Positions 1-8,048 of a stretch of DNA of 13,344 nucleotides are shown here, piece by piece (position 1 is the stretch's first letter; the number at the start of each line of letters is the position of its first letter). The stretch lies in assembly GCA_050014815.1 (NCBI GenBank), contig JBEKCP010000083.1, positions 1-13,344 on the forward strand. Direction: 5' to 3'. The translations under genes and the position numbers were made by a program. The stretch is from JBEKCP01 sp050014815. GTDB lineage: Bacteria > Planctomycetota > Planctomycetia > Pirellulales > Thermoguttaceae. The notes under the pieces are model-generated. The model saw only the letters and a list, made by a program, of their open reading frames with translations, was not told the origin of the DNA and did not search any database.

Positions 1-1386
1 GAAGGCGGTGCACCCTACGTCTCGATGGACCCCGATCACCAGGGAAAATACCTCGGCTTCGAGGTCGACCTGGCCGAGGCCCTCGAGCGCGAGGTCGGTC
101 GGCGGATCGAGTTCCGGCAATACACCTTTCCCAGCCTCGACTCCGGCCTGATTCGCGGCGACTTCGACTTTGCCATGAACGGCCTGGAGGGGACGCCCGA
201 CCGGCGGAAGACCTTCCGCCTCACGCGGCCCTATTACGTCTATACCCTTCAGTTGGTCACCCGGCGGGACGAGACCCGCTTTCAGTCGCTCGACGAGTGC
301 AAGGCGGCCGGCGCGGTCGTCGCTACGCTGGGCAACACGGCCGCTTCACGCCTGCTCCAGCAGCAGGGCATTGCCACGCGCATCTACCAGGACCAGACCA
401 CCCCCTATAAGGACCTTGCCCAGAGGCAGGTCGACGCCGTGTTGCTGGATCTTCCGATCGCCGTCCAGTACGCCAAACGCGACCCCGGGTTCACCGCGCA
501 ACTGAAGTTCGCGGGCAAGCCTTTGGCGCCGGGCTTCTATGTGATCGCCTTTCGCAAGGACGACGAGGAGTTGGCGGCGAAGTTCGACGCAGCCATCGAC
601 CGGCTCTTCCACGGCGGCGAGCTAAGGCGGATCTACGACAAGTGGGATCTGTGGAACGACGACCAGCAGGCCCTGGCCACGGGGAAGCTCCAGGAAGTGC
701 TGCAGGAAACGGCCCGGCATTGGGCGTTTCACCAATACTTTCCGGTGCTGCTCGGCGGCGCGGTGATGACCGTGGCCCTGACGGTGCTGGGATTCCTGCT
801 GGCCGTTGCGCTGGGGCTGCCCATCGCCACGGCGCGGCTGTACGGTCCATGGCCGCTCCGCGCCGCCGGCACGGTATACGTCGAGTTCTTCCGCGGCATC
901 CCCGTGCTGCTGTTGCTGTTCTTCCTCTATTACAGCATGCCGGAGGTCGGTCAGTACCTGGGACTGCCGTTCTCGCTGAAGGTCAACGCCTTCGCCGTCG
1001 GCGTGCTGGGGTTCGGCCTGAACTACGCCGCGTATGAATCGGAGATCTACCGTGCGGGCGTCGCGTCGATCCCCATCGGACAATGGGAAGCGGGGGCCTC
1101 GCTGGGCATGTCCCGGGCCCACGTCTTCCGCTCCATCATCTTGCCCCAGGCCATCCGCGTCATCCTCCCGCCCATGACCAACGACTTCGTCGCCCTGTTC
1201 AAGGACACGAGCGTGGTCAGCGTGATCGCCGTCAGCGAATTGATGAAGGAGTACCAGACGATGGCGAACGACCACCTCCAGTACGTGGAGATCGGCCTGA
1301 TGACGATCGTTTTGTACCTGGTCATGTCGGTGCCGTTGGCGCAATGGTCGCGCTACCTGGAGCGGCGGTGGGGGAAGGGCCGATGA
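1..1386 (+). CDS. Polar amino-acid ABC transporter, fused substrate-binding and permease protein (5' partial)
   Basis: The frame is open from the first base, so the N-terminus (signal peptide and start of the binding domain) lies outside the window; the ATG at 25 is internal, within a typical binding-protein stretch (GGAPYVSMDP...GKYLGFEVDLAEAL). Counting from that Met, residues 1-215 are a family-3 (GlnH/HisJ-type) substrate-binding domain ending in IYDKWDLWNDD. Residues about 235-450 form a HisM/GlnP-type permease with several hydrophobic spans and an EAA-type cytoplasmic loop (E-I-Y-R-A-G ... G-Q-W-E-A-G-A-S-L-G, then LPQAIR at about 373-378) that contacts the ATPase. The binding domain would face the periplasm, tethered to the channel. 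The partner ATPase follows 100 bp downstream on the same strand. Substrate is inferred only to be a polar amino acid; family assignment is firm. Confidence 0.93.
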   Translation, partial: EGGAPYVSMDPDHQGKYLGFEVDLAEALEREVGRRIEFRQYTFPSLDSGLIRGDFDFAMNGLEGTPDRRKTFRLTRPYYVYTLQLVTRRDETRFQSLDECKAAGAVVATLGNTAASRLLQQQGIATRIYQDQTTPYKDLAQRQVDAVLLDLPIAVQYAKRDPGFTAQLKFAGKPLAPGFYVIAFRKDDEELAAKFDAAIDRLFHGGELRRIYDKWDLWNDDQQALATGKLQEVLQETARHWAFHQYFPVLLGGAVMTVALTVLGFLLAVALGLPIATARLYGPWPLRAAGTVYVEFFRGIPVLLLLFFLYYSMPEVGQYLGLPFSLKVNAFAVGVLGFGLNYAAYESEIYRAGVASIPIGQWEAGASLGMSRAHVFRSIILPQAIRVILPPMTNDFVALFKDTSVVSVIAVSELMKEYQTMANDHLQYVEIGLMTIVLYLVMSVPLAQWSRYLERRWGKGR

Positions 1387-1387
1387 A

Positions 1388-1461
1388 GATTTTGGATTTT
1401 CGATTTTGGATTTTCGATTTTGAATTTTGGATTTGTTTGGGATTTCGTGCTTCGGATTTGG
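1388..1461 (+). repeat. 7-bp tandem repeat array 1 (GATTTTG/GATTTTC units)
   Basis: Beginning one base after the permease stop codon, six units of 7 bp follow without a gap (1388-1429: GATTTTG, GATTTTC, GATTTTG, GATTTTC, GATTTTG, AATTTTG). A degenerate seventh unit follows, then a 4-base slip, then more degenerate units (GATTTCG at 1441, TGCTTCG at 1448, GATTTGG at 1455). The tract is AT-rich in a GC-rich neighbourhood. It fills most of the spacer before the ATP-binding gene (ATG at 1487). Positions 1424-1447 match 2373-2396 of array 2 at 23 of 24 bases, so both belong to one repeat family. Confidence 0.9.
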
Positions 1462-1486
1462 TGCTTCTTTCCACCCGCCCGCCACA

Positions 1487-2248
1487 ATGTCCGTAACCGC
1501 CCTCTACTCCGTCGACATCTCGAACCTCTCGAAGCGTTTCGGGTCCCGGCTGGTCCTGGATGACGTCAGCCTGCGGATCGAGGCGGGCCAGACCGTGGCC
1601 CTGATCGGGCCGAGCGGGGCGGGCAAGTCGACCCTCCTGCGGTGCATCAACGGCCTCTGGGGGTTCGATGCGGGCGAGATCCGCGTGGGCGCCCACGTGT
1701 TGGGGCCCAACCGCGACCATCACGCCGGTCCCGCTGCCCGGCAGGTCCGCCGCGTCTTCGGCATGATCTTTCAGGACTTCCAGCTCTTCCCGCACCTGAC
1801 GGCCCTGGAGAACATCATGGAGGCCCCGCGGAGCGTGCTGCGGCTGCCAAAGGCCCGGGCCCGCACGAGGGCGATGCGGCTCTTGGCCCGCGTCGGACTG
1901 GCCGACCGCGCCGCCGCCTATCCGCAGGAGCTTTCCGGCGGCCAGAAGCAGCGGGTGGCCATTGCCCGGGCCATGGCCATGGAGCCCCGCGGGCTGTTGT
2001 GCGACGAAATCACCAGCGCCTTGGACCCGGAGCTCAAGAACGAGGTGCTCGTGGTGCTGGAGGACTTGAAGCGCGAGGGCCTGACGCTGGTGATCGTAAC
2101 GCACGAGATCGGCTTCGCCCGCCGGGCAGCCGATCGCGTCGTGATGCTCTCTGACGGGCGGATCATCGAGGACGGCCCTCCCGCAGAGGTCCTCGAGCGT
2201 CCGCAGGCAGCCCGCACCCGGCAGTTCCTCCGGCAGATGCTGATCTGA
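1487..2248 (+). CDS. Polar amino-acid ABC transporter ATP-binding protein
   Basis: This 253-residue protein is the full length of a GlnQ/HisP-type ATPase and would energise import by the upstream fused binding/permease protein. In order: Walker A GPSGAGKST at residues 41-49, Q-loop Gln96 (FQDFQLFPHLT), signature LSGGQ at 149-153, Walker B with Asp173-Glu174 (LLCDEITSALDP) and the H-loop His206 (THEIGFA). All catalytic positions are present. The D-E-I-T variant in place of D-E-P-T is a tolerated subfamily difference. The ATG at 1487 is chosen because family homology begins a few residues later (VDISNLSKRF); the frame is open back to 1427, but that part would translate the repeat array. No clear Shine-Dalgarno sequence precedes the ATG (CCCGCCACA), so initiation may be weak, leaderless or coupled to upstream translation. 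Confidence 0.94.
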   Translation: MSVTALYSVDISNLSKRFGSRLVLDDVSLRIEAGQTVALIGPSGAGKSTLLRCINGLWGFDAGEIRVGAHVLGPNRDHHAGPAARQVRRVFGMIFQDFQLFPHLTALENIMEAPRSVLRLPKARARTRAMRLLARVGLADRAAAYPQELSGGQKQRVAIARAMAMEPRGLLCDEITSALDPELKNEVLVVLEDLKREGLTLVIVTHEIGFARRAADRVVMLSDGRIIEDGPPAEVLERPQAARTRQFLRQMLI

Positions 2249-2268
2249 CGGCCAAGGACGGAGATCGT

Positions 2269-2416
2269 CGAAAGTCGAAACTCGAAATCCGAAATCCGAA
2301 ATCCGAAACAAATTCAAAGGGCCGAAGATCCCAATGACATAAACGACGACGTTTGGGACCTTTGGATTTCGTATTTTGGATTTGTTTCGGATTTCGATAT
2401 TCGAATTTCGTGCTTG
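2269..2416. repeat. 7-bp array 2, inverted pair (CGAAATC ... GGATTTC) with nested stem
   Basis: The left arm (2269-2310) is six gapless 7-bp units: CGAAAGT, CGAAACT, CGAAATC three times, CGAAACA. The right arm (2364-2416) carries the complement: GGATTTC, GTATTTT, GGATTTG, a 4-base slip, GGATTTC, GATATTC, GAATTTC, GTGCTTG. Positions 2297-2313 and 2380-2396 are perfect 17-bp inverted repeats. Between the arms are further nested complementary segments: CAAAGG 2315-2320 with CCTTTG 2359-2364, and TCCCAA 2329-2334 with TTGGGA 2353-2358. The whole 150-bp spacer could fold into one long hairpin upstream of cutA; it has no typical terminator U-tract. Confidence 0.9.
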
Positions 2417-2425
2417 AGGTTTGCC

Positions 2426-2752
2426 ATGCACGAATACATCCAAGTCGTAACGACGTTGCCCAATCGCGAGGACGCCGGCCGCATTGCCCGGACGCTGGTC
2501 GAGGGACGGCTCGCCGCGTGCGTCCAGGTGCTGGGTCCGATCACCAGCACTTATCATTGGAAGGGGGCGATCGAGACGTCCGAGGAATGGCAGTGCTGGG
2601 CGAAGAGCCGCCGCGAACTCTACGGCCGGATCGAAGAGGCCATCCGGCGGCTGCACCCCTACGAGTTGCCGGAGATCCTGGCGTTGCCCATTGTCGCGGG
2701 CAGTGAGGACTATCTGGCGTGGCTCGACGGCGAGGTGACGCTCCCCGCGTGA
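2426..2752 (+). CDS. cutA: Divalent-cation tolerance protein CutA
   Basis: The 108-residue product is the usual length of CutA1, a small ferredoxin-like-fold protein that forms very stable trimers. It is linked genetically to copper tolerance in Escherichia coli, but its molecular role is unsettled. Family landmarks visible: TTLPNREDAGRIARTLVE (9-26), LAACV (29-33) with Cys32, Y-H-W-K-G (43-47), a Lys60 region, and the hallmark HPYELPEI (77-84) followed by ALPIVAG and Y-L-A-W near the C-terminus. The ATG at 2426 is preferred over an in-frame TTG at 2414 because MHEYIQVVTT aligns with the usual CutA N-terminus and TTGAGG at 2414-2419 can serve as ribosome-binding site, 6 bases before the ATG. 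It follows the transporter on the same strand but lies behind a hairpin-forming repeat, so co-transcription is uncertain. It faces the minus-strand TPR gene convergently with an 82-bp gap. Confidence 0.95.
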   Translation: MHEYIQVVTTLPNREDAGRIARTLVEGRLAACVQVLGPITSTYHWKGAIETSEEWQCWAKSRRELYGRIEEAIRRLHPYELPEILALPIVAGSEDYLAWLDGEVTLPA

Positions 2753-2834
2753 CGGTCCGCGGCCTGAGAAGGTGATCGGCTTGTGCCACCTTTCATGTGG
2801 TGGAGTAGAACCCCTCCATTGCCCCTCTGGAGAG

Positions 2835-5800
2835 TTATTCCTTGAGTTCCGTGCGGAGTTTGTCGTAAAGCGGGCGCTGGGGGGGGTCGAGCATCGTGCG
2901 ACTGAGGTTCTTGGCCTCGGCAGCCTTCATGGCTTCCACGGCCTCGGCCTTCCTCCCCGCCAGGAGATAGGCCCGCGCCTGAAGAAACAATCGTTGCGGC
3001 GTGGCTTCATTGGCGACGGCGACCTGGAGATCCTCGAGGGCCTTCTCCGGCTGTTCCATGGCGAGGTAGACCGTGGCCTCCGCGTCGAGCAAGTCCGAGC
3101 TGGGACCGGCAATCCGGATGGCTCGTCCGATCTTCTCGAGCGCCTCGTCGAGGTGGCTCCCTTTCCCCTGGTACGCCAGCAGCAGGCTGAGATTGTTCAG
3201 GGCCTTGACGTTCTCGGGATCGGTCGCGAGGATAGCACGATAGCGTGCATCGGCCGCCGGATAGTTCTGCTGCATCAGGGCGGAGTCGGCCAGGGCGAGG
3301 AGGAGCACCAGCGAGCCATTGAACTGCTTCGAGGCATCCTGGAGAAGCCGGTCCAATTGCGCGAACTCCGCCTCGGTGGCAGTCCCCTGGTACGTGATCG
3401 CCGCGGCGACCGCCGCCAGGCCTTCCGGCTTCGCGTTCTTCCAGGATTGCGAGATCAGCTCCAGCGCCTCTCGCGCCCGCCCGTGGTGCGCGAGGAAGAC
3501 GGCCAGCACGGACTCCTGGTCCGGCCGCTCCTTGATATACGCCCGCAGCAGGGTCTCCGCCTTCTCGGTGAACAATTTCGCCATGTCGTCCTGCCGCGAC
3601 TCGACGAGCTTCCGGGCGCACCGCTCCGCGATGCGGGCTGTCAGCAGCCGCCGCGTGGTCCGGTCGGCCGGCTCCAAGCCGGGACGGTCGAGATACGCCG
3701 CCAAGAGATTGACAGCCTTGGTGTACTCCTTGCGCATCGAGAAGAACTCGGCGCGGAGACTGAGGGTATTGAAGTCGTTGGGGGCCAACTGCTCGAGCCG
3801 AGTCAGGAATACGTCGGCGTCGCCGGTATTGCCGTGCCGGAGCAGGGCATTGACGTGGAATACGAAGTAACCGGGGTCCGGCTCGCGCGAGGCGAACACT
3901 TCGCGCATCATGGTATTGTACTTCGTCCACTCGCCTTGCCGCAGGTAGAGTTGTGCCAGCACGAAGCGGTCGTGCGTCTTGACCAGTCCGCCGCTCTGGA
4001 TCAGCTCCTCCAAGGTCCGGATGGCCTCCTGGATCCGGTCGCGGCGGGGGTCGTCCAACAGGAGTTGGGCCTTGATCAGGCGGTCGTCGACCGATCCGGA
4101 GCCGGACGCCACGTTCTGGTCGATCAGCCGCAGGGCCTCGGTCAGGTTCTGGAAGCCGCCGCGGTTCATCAGGATCGCCGCGATCATGCGCCGCGCCCAA
4201 ACCGCATTGGCCTCCGCGGTTTCCTTGTCGGCCTCCGAGGCTTCCCGGGCGCCCTTCACGAGCCGACCCAGGAGCGGCTCCGCGGAAGCCGTCTTTCCGC
4301 TGCGGAGGTAGAAGTCGGCCAGCTCGCGGATGGCGGCCGACTTGTTGGGCGCGGCTGTCAGGGCCTCCTGGTATCCCCGGGCAGCCTTTTCCATGTCGCC
4401 GACGGCCTCGTAGCAGCGGGCGAGGGCCAAGGGGGACGTCCCCGGCGGTGTTTTTTCCCTGGCTTGCGCGATCGCCTCCTCGGCCTTCCCCTTCTGGCCG
4501 GTGGCGGCCAGCAGTTGGACCAGGGCGATCCAGGTGTCGACGGAGTGCTCGTTTAGCGCCAGGGCCCGGCGGAGCGACTTTTCCGCCCGTCCTTGGAGCT
4601 CGACGGCCAGGTCCGGCCGATTCTCCGTCTTGGCGCGGCCGACCAAAGCCCCCAGGATCTGGCCGAGCCAGAGGTGGTCGCGATAGTTCTCGGAGTCCGG
4701 GTCGATCGCGTTGTTGCCGGCAGACCTTACCGCTTCGTCGAGCGCCCCTGACACGATGACGCCAACGACCTTCTGTTGAATGAGGTCCTGGGGAAGCTGC
4801 GTTTGACTTTCCTCCAGGCCGCGCAAGAGCATGGTGGCCTCGGCCCAGCGCTGCTTCTTCTGGAGCAGTTCCACGGCGCGGCGGATGATCGTCGGGTCGT
4901 GCTCGCCGAGGCGAATCGCCTCCTTGTACATATCGATCATCTGGTTCTCTGTCCCCTGCAGCTCATAGACGCGGGCGGCCAACAGCGGCAGCGGCGGCCA
5001 ACTGGGGCGCATGTCACGGGCCTGCTTGATGTAGCTCAACGCCTGCGCCAGAAACGCCCGATCGTTGTCCCTGGCCTTGATGGTCAACCGCACCGCCTGC
5101 CCGTAAAGCCACAGCGGTCCGCGGCCGCCGGAAGCTTCCATTTCGTCGAGCACCCGGTCCACGTCGGCCATCATGGTGTCCAGCTCGCGGTACTCCCGCG
5201 ACCGGATGATCAGCTCGAACAGCAGGTAGCGGATGCGGACGTTGTTCGGATCCTTCCGGGCGACCTCCTGGCAGAGATGCTTGCCGGTGACATAATCGTT
5301 GGCCTGGATCGAGTAGGCGATCAGGCTGGTCCAGAGCTGCACGCGGTCGTCGCTGGAGAACTTCTGGAGATTGTCCTCGGCCAGTTTCCGGAGTTCGCGG
5401 GCAGCGCTGTTGCCGTAGCGCCGGAGCAGGTAATGGGCGCGGGCGATCCGCAACTGCACGCTGTCGCCGAACTTGTCCTCGACGTCCTGAAGGTGCTTCT
5501 TCGCCATCTCCCATTTTTCTTGCCGCTCGTCGAGCACGGCCAGCGCGATCCAGAATTCCACGTGGTCCGGCGCCGCCTTCCGGCGATCGCTGAGCAATCG
5601 TTCGGCCCCTTTCAGGTCGCCCTTCGCAATCATGATCTCGGTGCGGAGCAGGGGGATCTGCTGGGAAGCGGGCGCCGTCTTGCGGGCGTCATCGAGGACG
5701 CGTTCCACGCGGTTCCAGTCGCGCTGCTCCGGGGGCAATCGGAGGTTCTGGAGGACCATGGTACGGGCCAGCGCCAGCATGATCTGCTCGTCGGGGCTGC

Positions 5801-7157
5801 CGGCCCGGATCGCCTGGAGGTACTCGTCGATGGCCTCGCCGAATCGCCCGGCATTGACGAAGATCTCGGCGATGCCGTCGCGGGCGGGGAAATACGTGGG
5901 GTCGACCACTACCGCCCGGCGATACGCCGCCAATTGCTGCTCGATGTTTCCCGACTGCGAGTAGCATTGCCCGATCCAGTAGTCTACTTGCTTCAGCGTG
6001 TGCGGGTCCTGGCGGCGGTCGGTCAGGTCGGGGCGGAGGGCCTCGAAGCCGGCCAGGGCCGCCTTCCAGTGCCCCTGGCTCATCTCGATGCGGGCCTCCA
6101 GGCATCGCACGGCGGTCGGGTTGTGGCCCAGCCGCTTCAGTTCGGCGGCGAGCTTCTGGGCCTCCATCGGTTGTCCGCTCTCGACGTGCAGGTTGGCGAC
6201 GTGCCAGAGAAGATCGAGGTAGCCCGGCGTGCCGCCGGTCTTCTGAAGACCTCGCCGGAGCGCCGCCATCGCCTCGTCGCGGTGGCCGGTCCGCGCCTTG
6301 GTTTGGGCCAGCAGAAAGTATCCGAACGGCACCCGCTCGGAGACATGGATGGCCCGCTCGGCGTATCCAGCGGCCTCGTCGAATTGCTGCCTCTCCACGG
6401 CACACCAGCCCGCCAACATGAGGCCCTGGAAATCGTTGGGCGCCAGTTGAACGACTTTCCGGGCCTGCTCGCCCGCCTCGTCGAGCCGGTGCAAGCCGAG
6501 CAGGTATTGGCCGTAGAGGACTTGCGCCGGCACGGCCGACGGGTTGTTTTCGACCATCTGTCTCATGCACAGGTCGGCCTTCTTGGGCTCCTCCAATCGC
6601 CGCAGCACGAGGGCCAGACGAGGATAGGCATCCACCGTATTCGGCGACTTCTTGATGATCGTCTCGAAGCTCGTTCTCGCCTCCTTCAGGCGGCCCATCG
6701 CCACCTGGCACTGCCCTTGGTACGACAGCAGGCTGGGGTTGTCCTCGTCCTCGCGGAGGGCCGCCTGCACGTGGGTCTCGACGTCCTGCCATCGGCCGAT
6801 GGCGACAGCCACCTCGACCAGTTTCCGCCGGACCGCCGATGAGTCCGCCGACTGTTGCGATCGCAAGACCTGCTCCAGAACGGTGTAAGCCTGGGCGTAC
6901 TTTTTCGTTTCAGCGAGCAAGAAGCCCAATTGCTGCCGGGCTGCCATGTCGCCGGGAGACAGACCCAGGTACGAATTCAGATATCCGATGGCTCCGGCAA
7001 GGTTCTGCTCATCCCTCGCATCCTCGGCGGCGGCCAGGAGCGTCGTCGCATGGCGGTGCACTTGGATGTGGTGCAGCCAATGGACACCGCCCCCCAGGAA
7101 GGTCCCCCCAGTGAGAAGGATCAAGGCCAACCGCACGTTCAGCATGTATGTGTGCAT
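2835..7157 (-). CDS. Giant membrane-anchored TPR-repeat protein
   Basis: A 1440-residue protein. Residues about 7-27 form a single hydrophobic segment (LALILLTGGTFLGGGVHWL) that is an uncleaved anchor or signal. The rest, from about residue 38 to the end, is a near-continuous superhelix of tetratricopeptide repeats, recognisable by recurring A-x-x-x-L-x-x-A-L and D-P-x-x-x-x-A patterns (e.g. LGLHRLDEAGEQARKVVQLAPND, ATDPENVKALNNLSLLLAYQGK). No catalytic domain was seen, so it probably scaffolds partners outside the cytoplasmic membrane. The ATG at 7157 has GGTGAG 8 bases upstream on the minus strand; Met5 (7145) is an alternative start. A good -10 box lies about 100 bp upstream. It follows two DUF218 genes and a GT-C-like TPR gene on the same strand, which suggests an envelope function. 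Long plus-strand frames opposite it are composition shadows. Confidence 0.92.
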   Translation of the reverse strand: MHTYMLNVRLALILLTGGTFLGGGVHWLHHIQVHRHATTLLAAAEDARDEQNLAGAIGYLNSYLGLSPGDMAARQQLGFLLAETKKYAQAYTVLEQVLRSQQSADSSAVRRKLVEVAVAIGRWQDVETHVQAALREDEDNPSLLSYQGQCQVAMGRLKEARTSFETIIKKSPNTVDAYPRLALVLRRLEEPKKADLCMRQMVENNPSAVPAQVLYGQYLLGLHRLDEAGEQARKVVQLAPNDFQGLMLAGWCAVERQQFDEAAGYAERAIHVSERVPFGYFLLAQTKARTGHRDEAMAALRRGLQKTGGTPGYLDLLWHVANLHVESGQPMEAQKLAAELKRLGHNPTAVRCLEARIEMSQGHWKAALAGFEALRPDLTDRRQDPHTLKQVDYWIGQCYSQSGNIEQQLAAYRRAVVVDPTYFPARDGIAEIFVNAGRFGEAIDEYLQAIRAGSPDEQIMLALARTMVLQNLRLPPEQRDWNRVERVLDDARKTAPASQQIPLLRTEIMIAKGDLKGAERLLSDRRKAAPDHVEFWIALAVLDERQEKWEMAKKHLQDVEDKFGDSVQLRIARAHYLLRRYGNSAARELRKLAEDNLQKFSSDDRVQLWTSLIAYSIQANDYVTGKHLCQEVARKDPNNVRIRYLLFELIIRSREYRELDTMMADVDRVLDEMEASGGRGPLWLYGQAVRLTIKARDNDRAFLAQALSYIKQARDMRPSWPPLPLLAARVYELQGTENQMIDMYKEAIRLGEHDPTIIRRAVELLQKKQRWAEATMLLRGLEESQTQLPQDLIQQKVVGVIVSGALDEAVRSAGNNAIDPDSENYRDHLWLGQILGALVGRAKTENRPDLAVELQGRAEKSLRRALALNEHSVDTWIALVQLLAATGQKGKAEEAIAQAREKTPPGTSPLALARCYEAVGDMEKAARGYQEALTAAPNKSAAIRELADFYLRSGKTASAEPLLGRLVKGAREASEADKETAEANAVWARRMIAAILMNRGGFQNLTEALRLIDQNVASGSGSVDDRLIKAQLLLDDPRRDRIQEAIRTLEELIQSGGLVKTHDRFVLAQLYLRQGEWTKYNTMMREVFASREPDPGYFVFHVNALLRHGNTGDADVFLTRLEQLAPNDFNTLSLRAEFFSMRKEYTKAVNLLAAYLDRPGLEPADRTTRRLLTARIAERCARKLVESRQDDMAKLFTEKAETLLRAYIKERPDQESVLAVFLAHHGRAREALELISQSWKNAKPEGLAAVAAAITYQGTATEAEFAQLDRLLQDASKQFNGSLVLLLALADSALMQQNYPAADARYRAILATDPENVKALNNLSLLLAYQGKGSHLDEALEKIGRAIRIAGPSSDLLDAEATVYLAMEQPEKALEDLQVAVANEATPQRLFLQARAYLLAGRKAEAVEAMKAAEAKNLSRTMLDPPQRPLYDKLRTELKE

Positions 7158-7255
7158 CAGCAGGTCTCACCGAAGGGTGATTTCATCGAGGAGATATCGC
7201 GTCCCAACGAGCCGTCGCTTGCCTATTCTCCGTGTACCCGGGGACGTGAACCTCT

Positions 7256-7261
7256 ATTATA
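7256..7261 (-). promoter_or_regulatory. Probable -10 box for the giant TPR gene
   Basis: Read on the minus strand, positions 7261-7256 spell a perfect TATAAT in the 156-bp spacer between the DUF218 gene and the TPR gene. A start site near 7249 would give a leader of roughly 90 nt. No convincing -35 is present at 17 bp (TCGCCA); TTGTTT lies about 22 bp away. The spacer has no tandem repeat array, unlike the plus-strand spacers. Confidence 0.4.
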
Positions 7262-7313
7262 CCATGGCGATCAGGTTCTGGCGAAACAACCGCTCCTGCG
7301 GGTGGTGCTATGG

Positions 7314-8048
7314 TCATCTCTTGTGGCTACCCCGGGCCGTCGCTCGGTGCCGCCGATAGGCCCACCATGCCAGTATCGCCGCGATGGCCGCCAGGGCGCC
7401 ATACGCAGCACGGTTGCCCGTTGGTCCGTAGCGGACCGCATAGAAGCCCAGCTTCAGGTACTCGCTCGCGACGAATGCGAACCCGGTCTCGTTTTGCCAC
7501 CAGGAGTCGGTCTGGCACTCCTCCATGGGGACGGAGACGACCCGCGTCTGTCGTGCTCGATCTCCCAGGACGTGCCGAAGGATCCATCGCGCCCGGCGGG
7601 TGTGCGGCCCCTCGGTGACCACCAGCACGCGGGTCTGCGGCGAGGAGTCGAGGTAGCCGGCCAGTGCCGCCACTTCGTCATAGGTGGTCCGAACGCGGCT
7701 GTCGAGAACGATGATGTCCTCGGGGGGAACCCCGCAGCGGATCAGCATGCGGCGGTGAACTTCCTCCGATGAAGGAACGATGCCCCTTTCCACCTCCGGC
7801 GTCGGGGCGTCGGTGTTGAGCATCACGCGGGAGGCCCAACCCCCCTTGACCAGCGCCGCGGCGGCCATGGCGCGGGTATCGGGGGTGCCCAACAAGACCA
7901 GCACGGCGTCGGCCCGCTGGGGAGGTTCTCCCACGTCCAGCCAGGCCGCCACCGCCGGCAGCAGGCGGCCGCGCCCGAGGGCGACGGCCGCCAGCAGGCA
8001 CCCCGCCAACCCCAGCACCAACAGGCATCCGACGCGGCGAACCCTCAT
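7314..8048 (-). CDS. DUF218 (YdcF/SanA/ElyC-like) membrane protein
   Basis: A 244-residue product with an N-terminal membrane segment (about 6-24), a DUF218-type Rossmann-like domain (about 44-180) and a second hydrophobic helix near the C-terminus (YGALAAIAAILAWWAY). Family features: R-A-D-A-V-L-V-L-L-G-T-P at the start of the domain, A-A-A-A-L-V-K-G-G-W-A, E-R-G-I-V-P-S-S-E-E-V with G-V-P-P-E-D-I-I-V-L-D-S, T-T-Y-D-E and L-V-V-T-E-G-P-H-T-R-R-A. Members SanA and ElyC act in envelope integrity and late peptidoglycan-precursor metabolism in Escherichia coli; the reaction of this protein is unknown. The frame is open to 8198, but the ATG at 8048 is chosen because a membrane anchor begins there and it overlaps the upstream stop as ATGA, typical of translational coupling. 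An LAGC motif at residues 14-17 resembles a lipobox, but the segment after it stays hydrophobic. Confidence 0.85.
   Translation of the reverse strand: MRVRRVGCLLVLGLAGCLLAAVALGRGRLLPAVAAWLDVGEPPQRADAVLVLLGTPDTRAMAAAALVKGGWASRVMLNTDAPTPEVERGIVPSSEEVHRRMLIRCGVPPEDIIVLDSRVRTTYDEVAALAGYLDSSPQTRVLVVTEGPHTRRARWILRHVLGDRARQTRVVSVPMEECQTDSWWQNETGFAFVASEYLKLGFYAVRYGPTGNRAAYGALAAIAAILAWWAYRRHRATARGSHKR

Noticed and set aside
1991..2029. D-E-I-T in place of D-E-P-T in the ATPase Walker B region
   Set aside because: Catalytic Asp and Glu are intact, and the Pro position varies among amino-acid importer ATPases, so this is not a sign of inactivity.
622..2656. Minus-strand open frames opposite the ABC transporter genes
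   Set aside because: They are low-complexity Arg/His/Gln-rich translations that cross the repeat arrays; the plus strand carries all ABC motifs in order.
2787..2833. Possible bidirectional terminator between cutA and the TPR gene
   Set aside because: Only 5-bp stems are visible (CCACC/GGTGG and CTCCA/TGGAG) with no T-tract on either side, so I could not support a terminator call.
2772..6842. Long plus-strand open frames of 594 and 688 codons (2772-4556 and 4776-6842) opposite the TPR gene
   Set aside because: Their translations are Leu/Gly/Arg/Val/Gln-rich without domains, as expected opposite a GC-rich gene, while the minus strand gives one coherent 1440-residue TPR protein.
7998..8009. 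LAGC lipobox-like motif in the DUF218 protein, suggesting a lipoprotein
   Set aside because: The residues after Cys17 remain hydrophobic (LLAAVAL), which fits a membrane helix better than a lipidated mature N-terminus.
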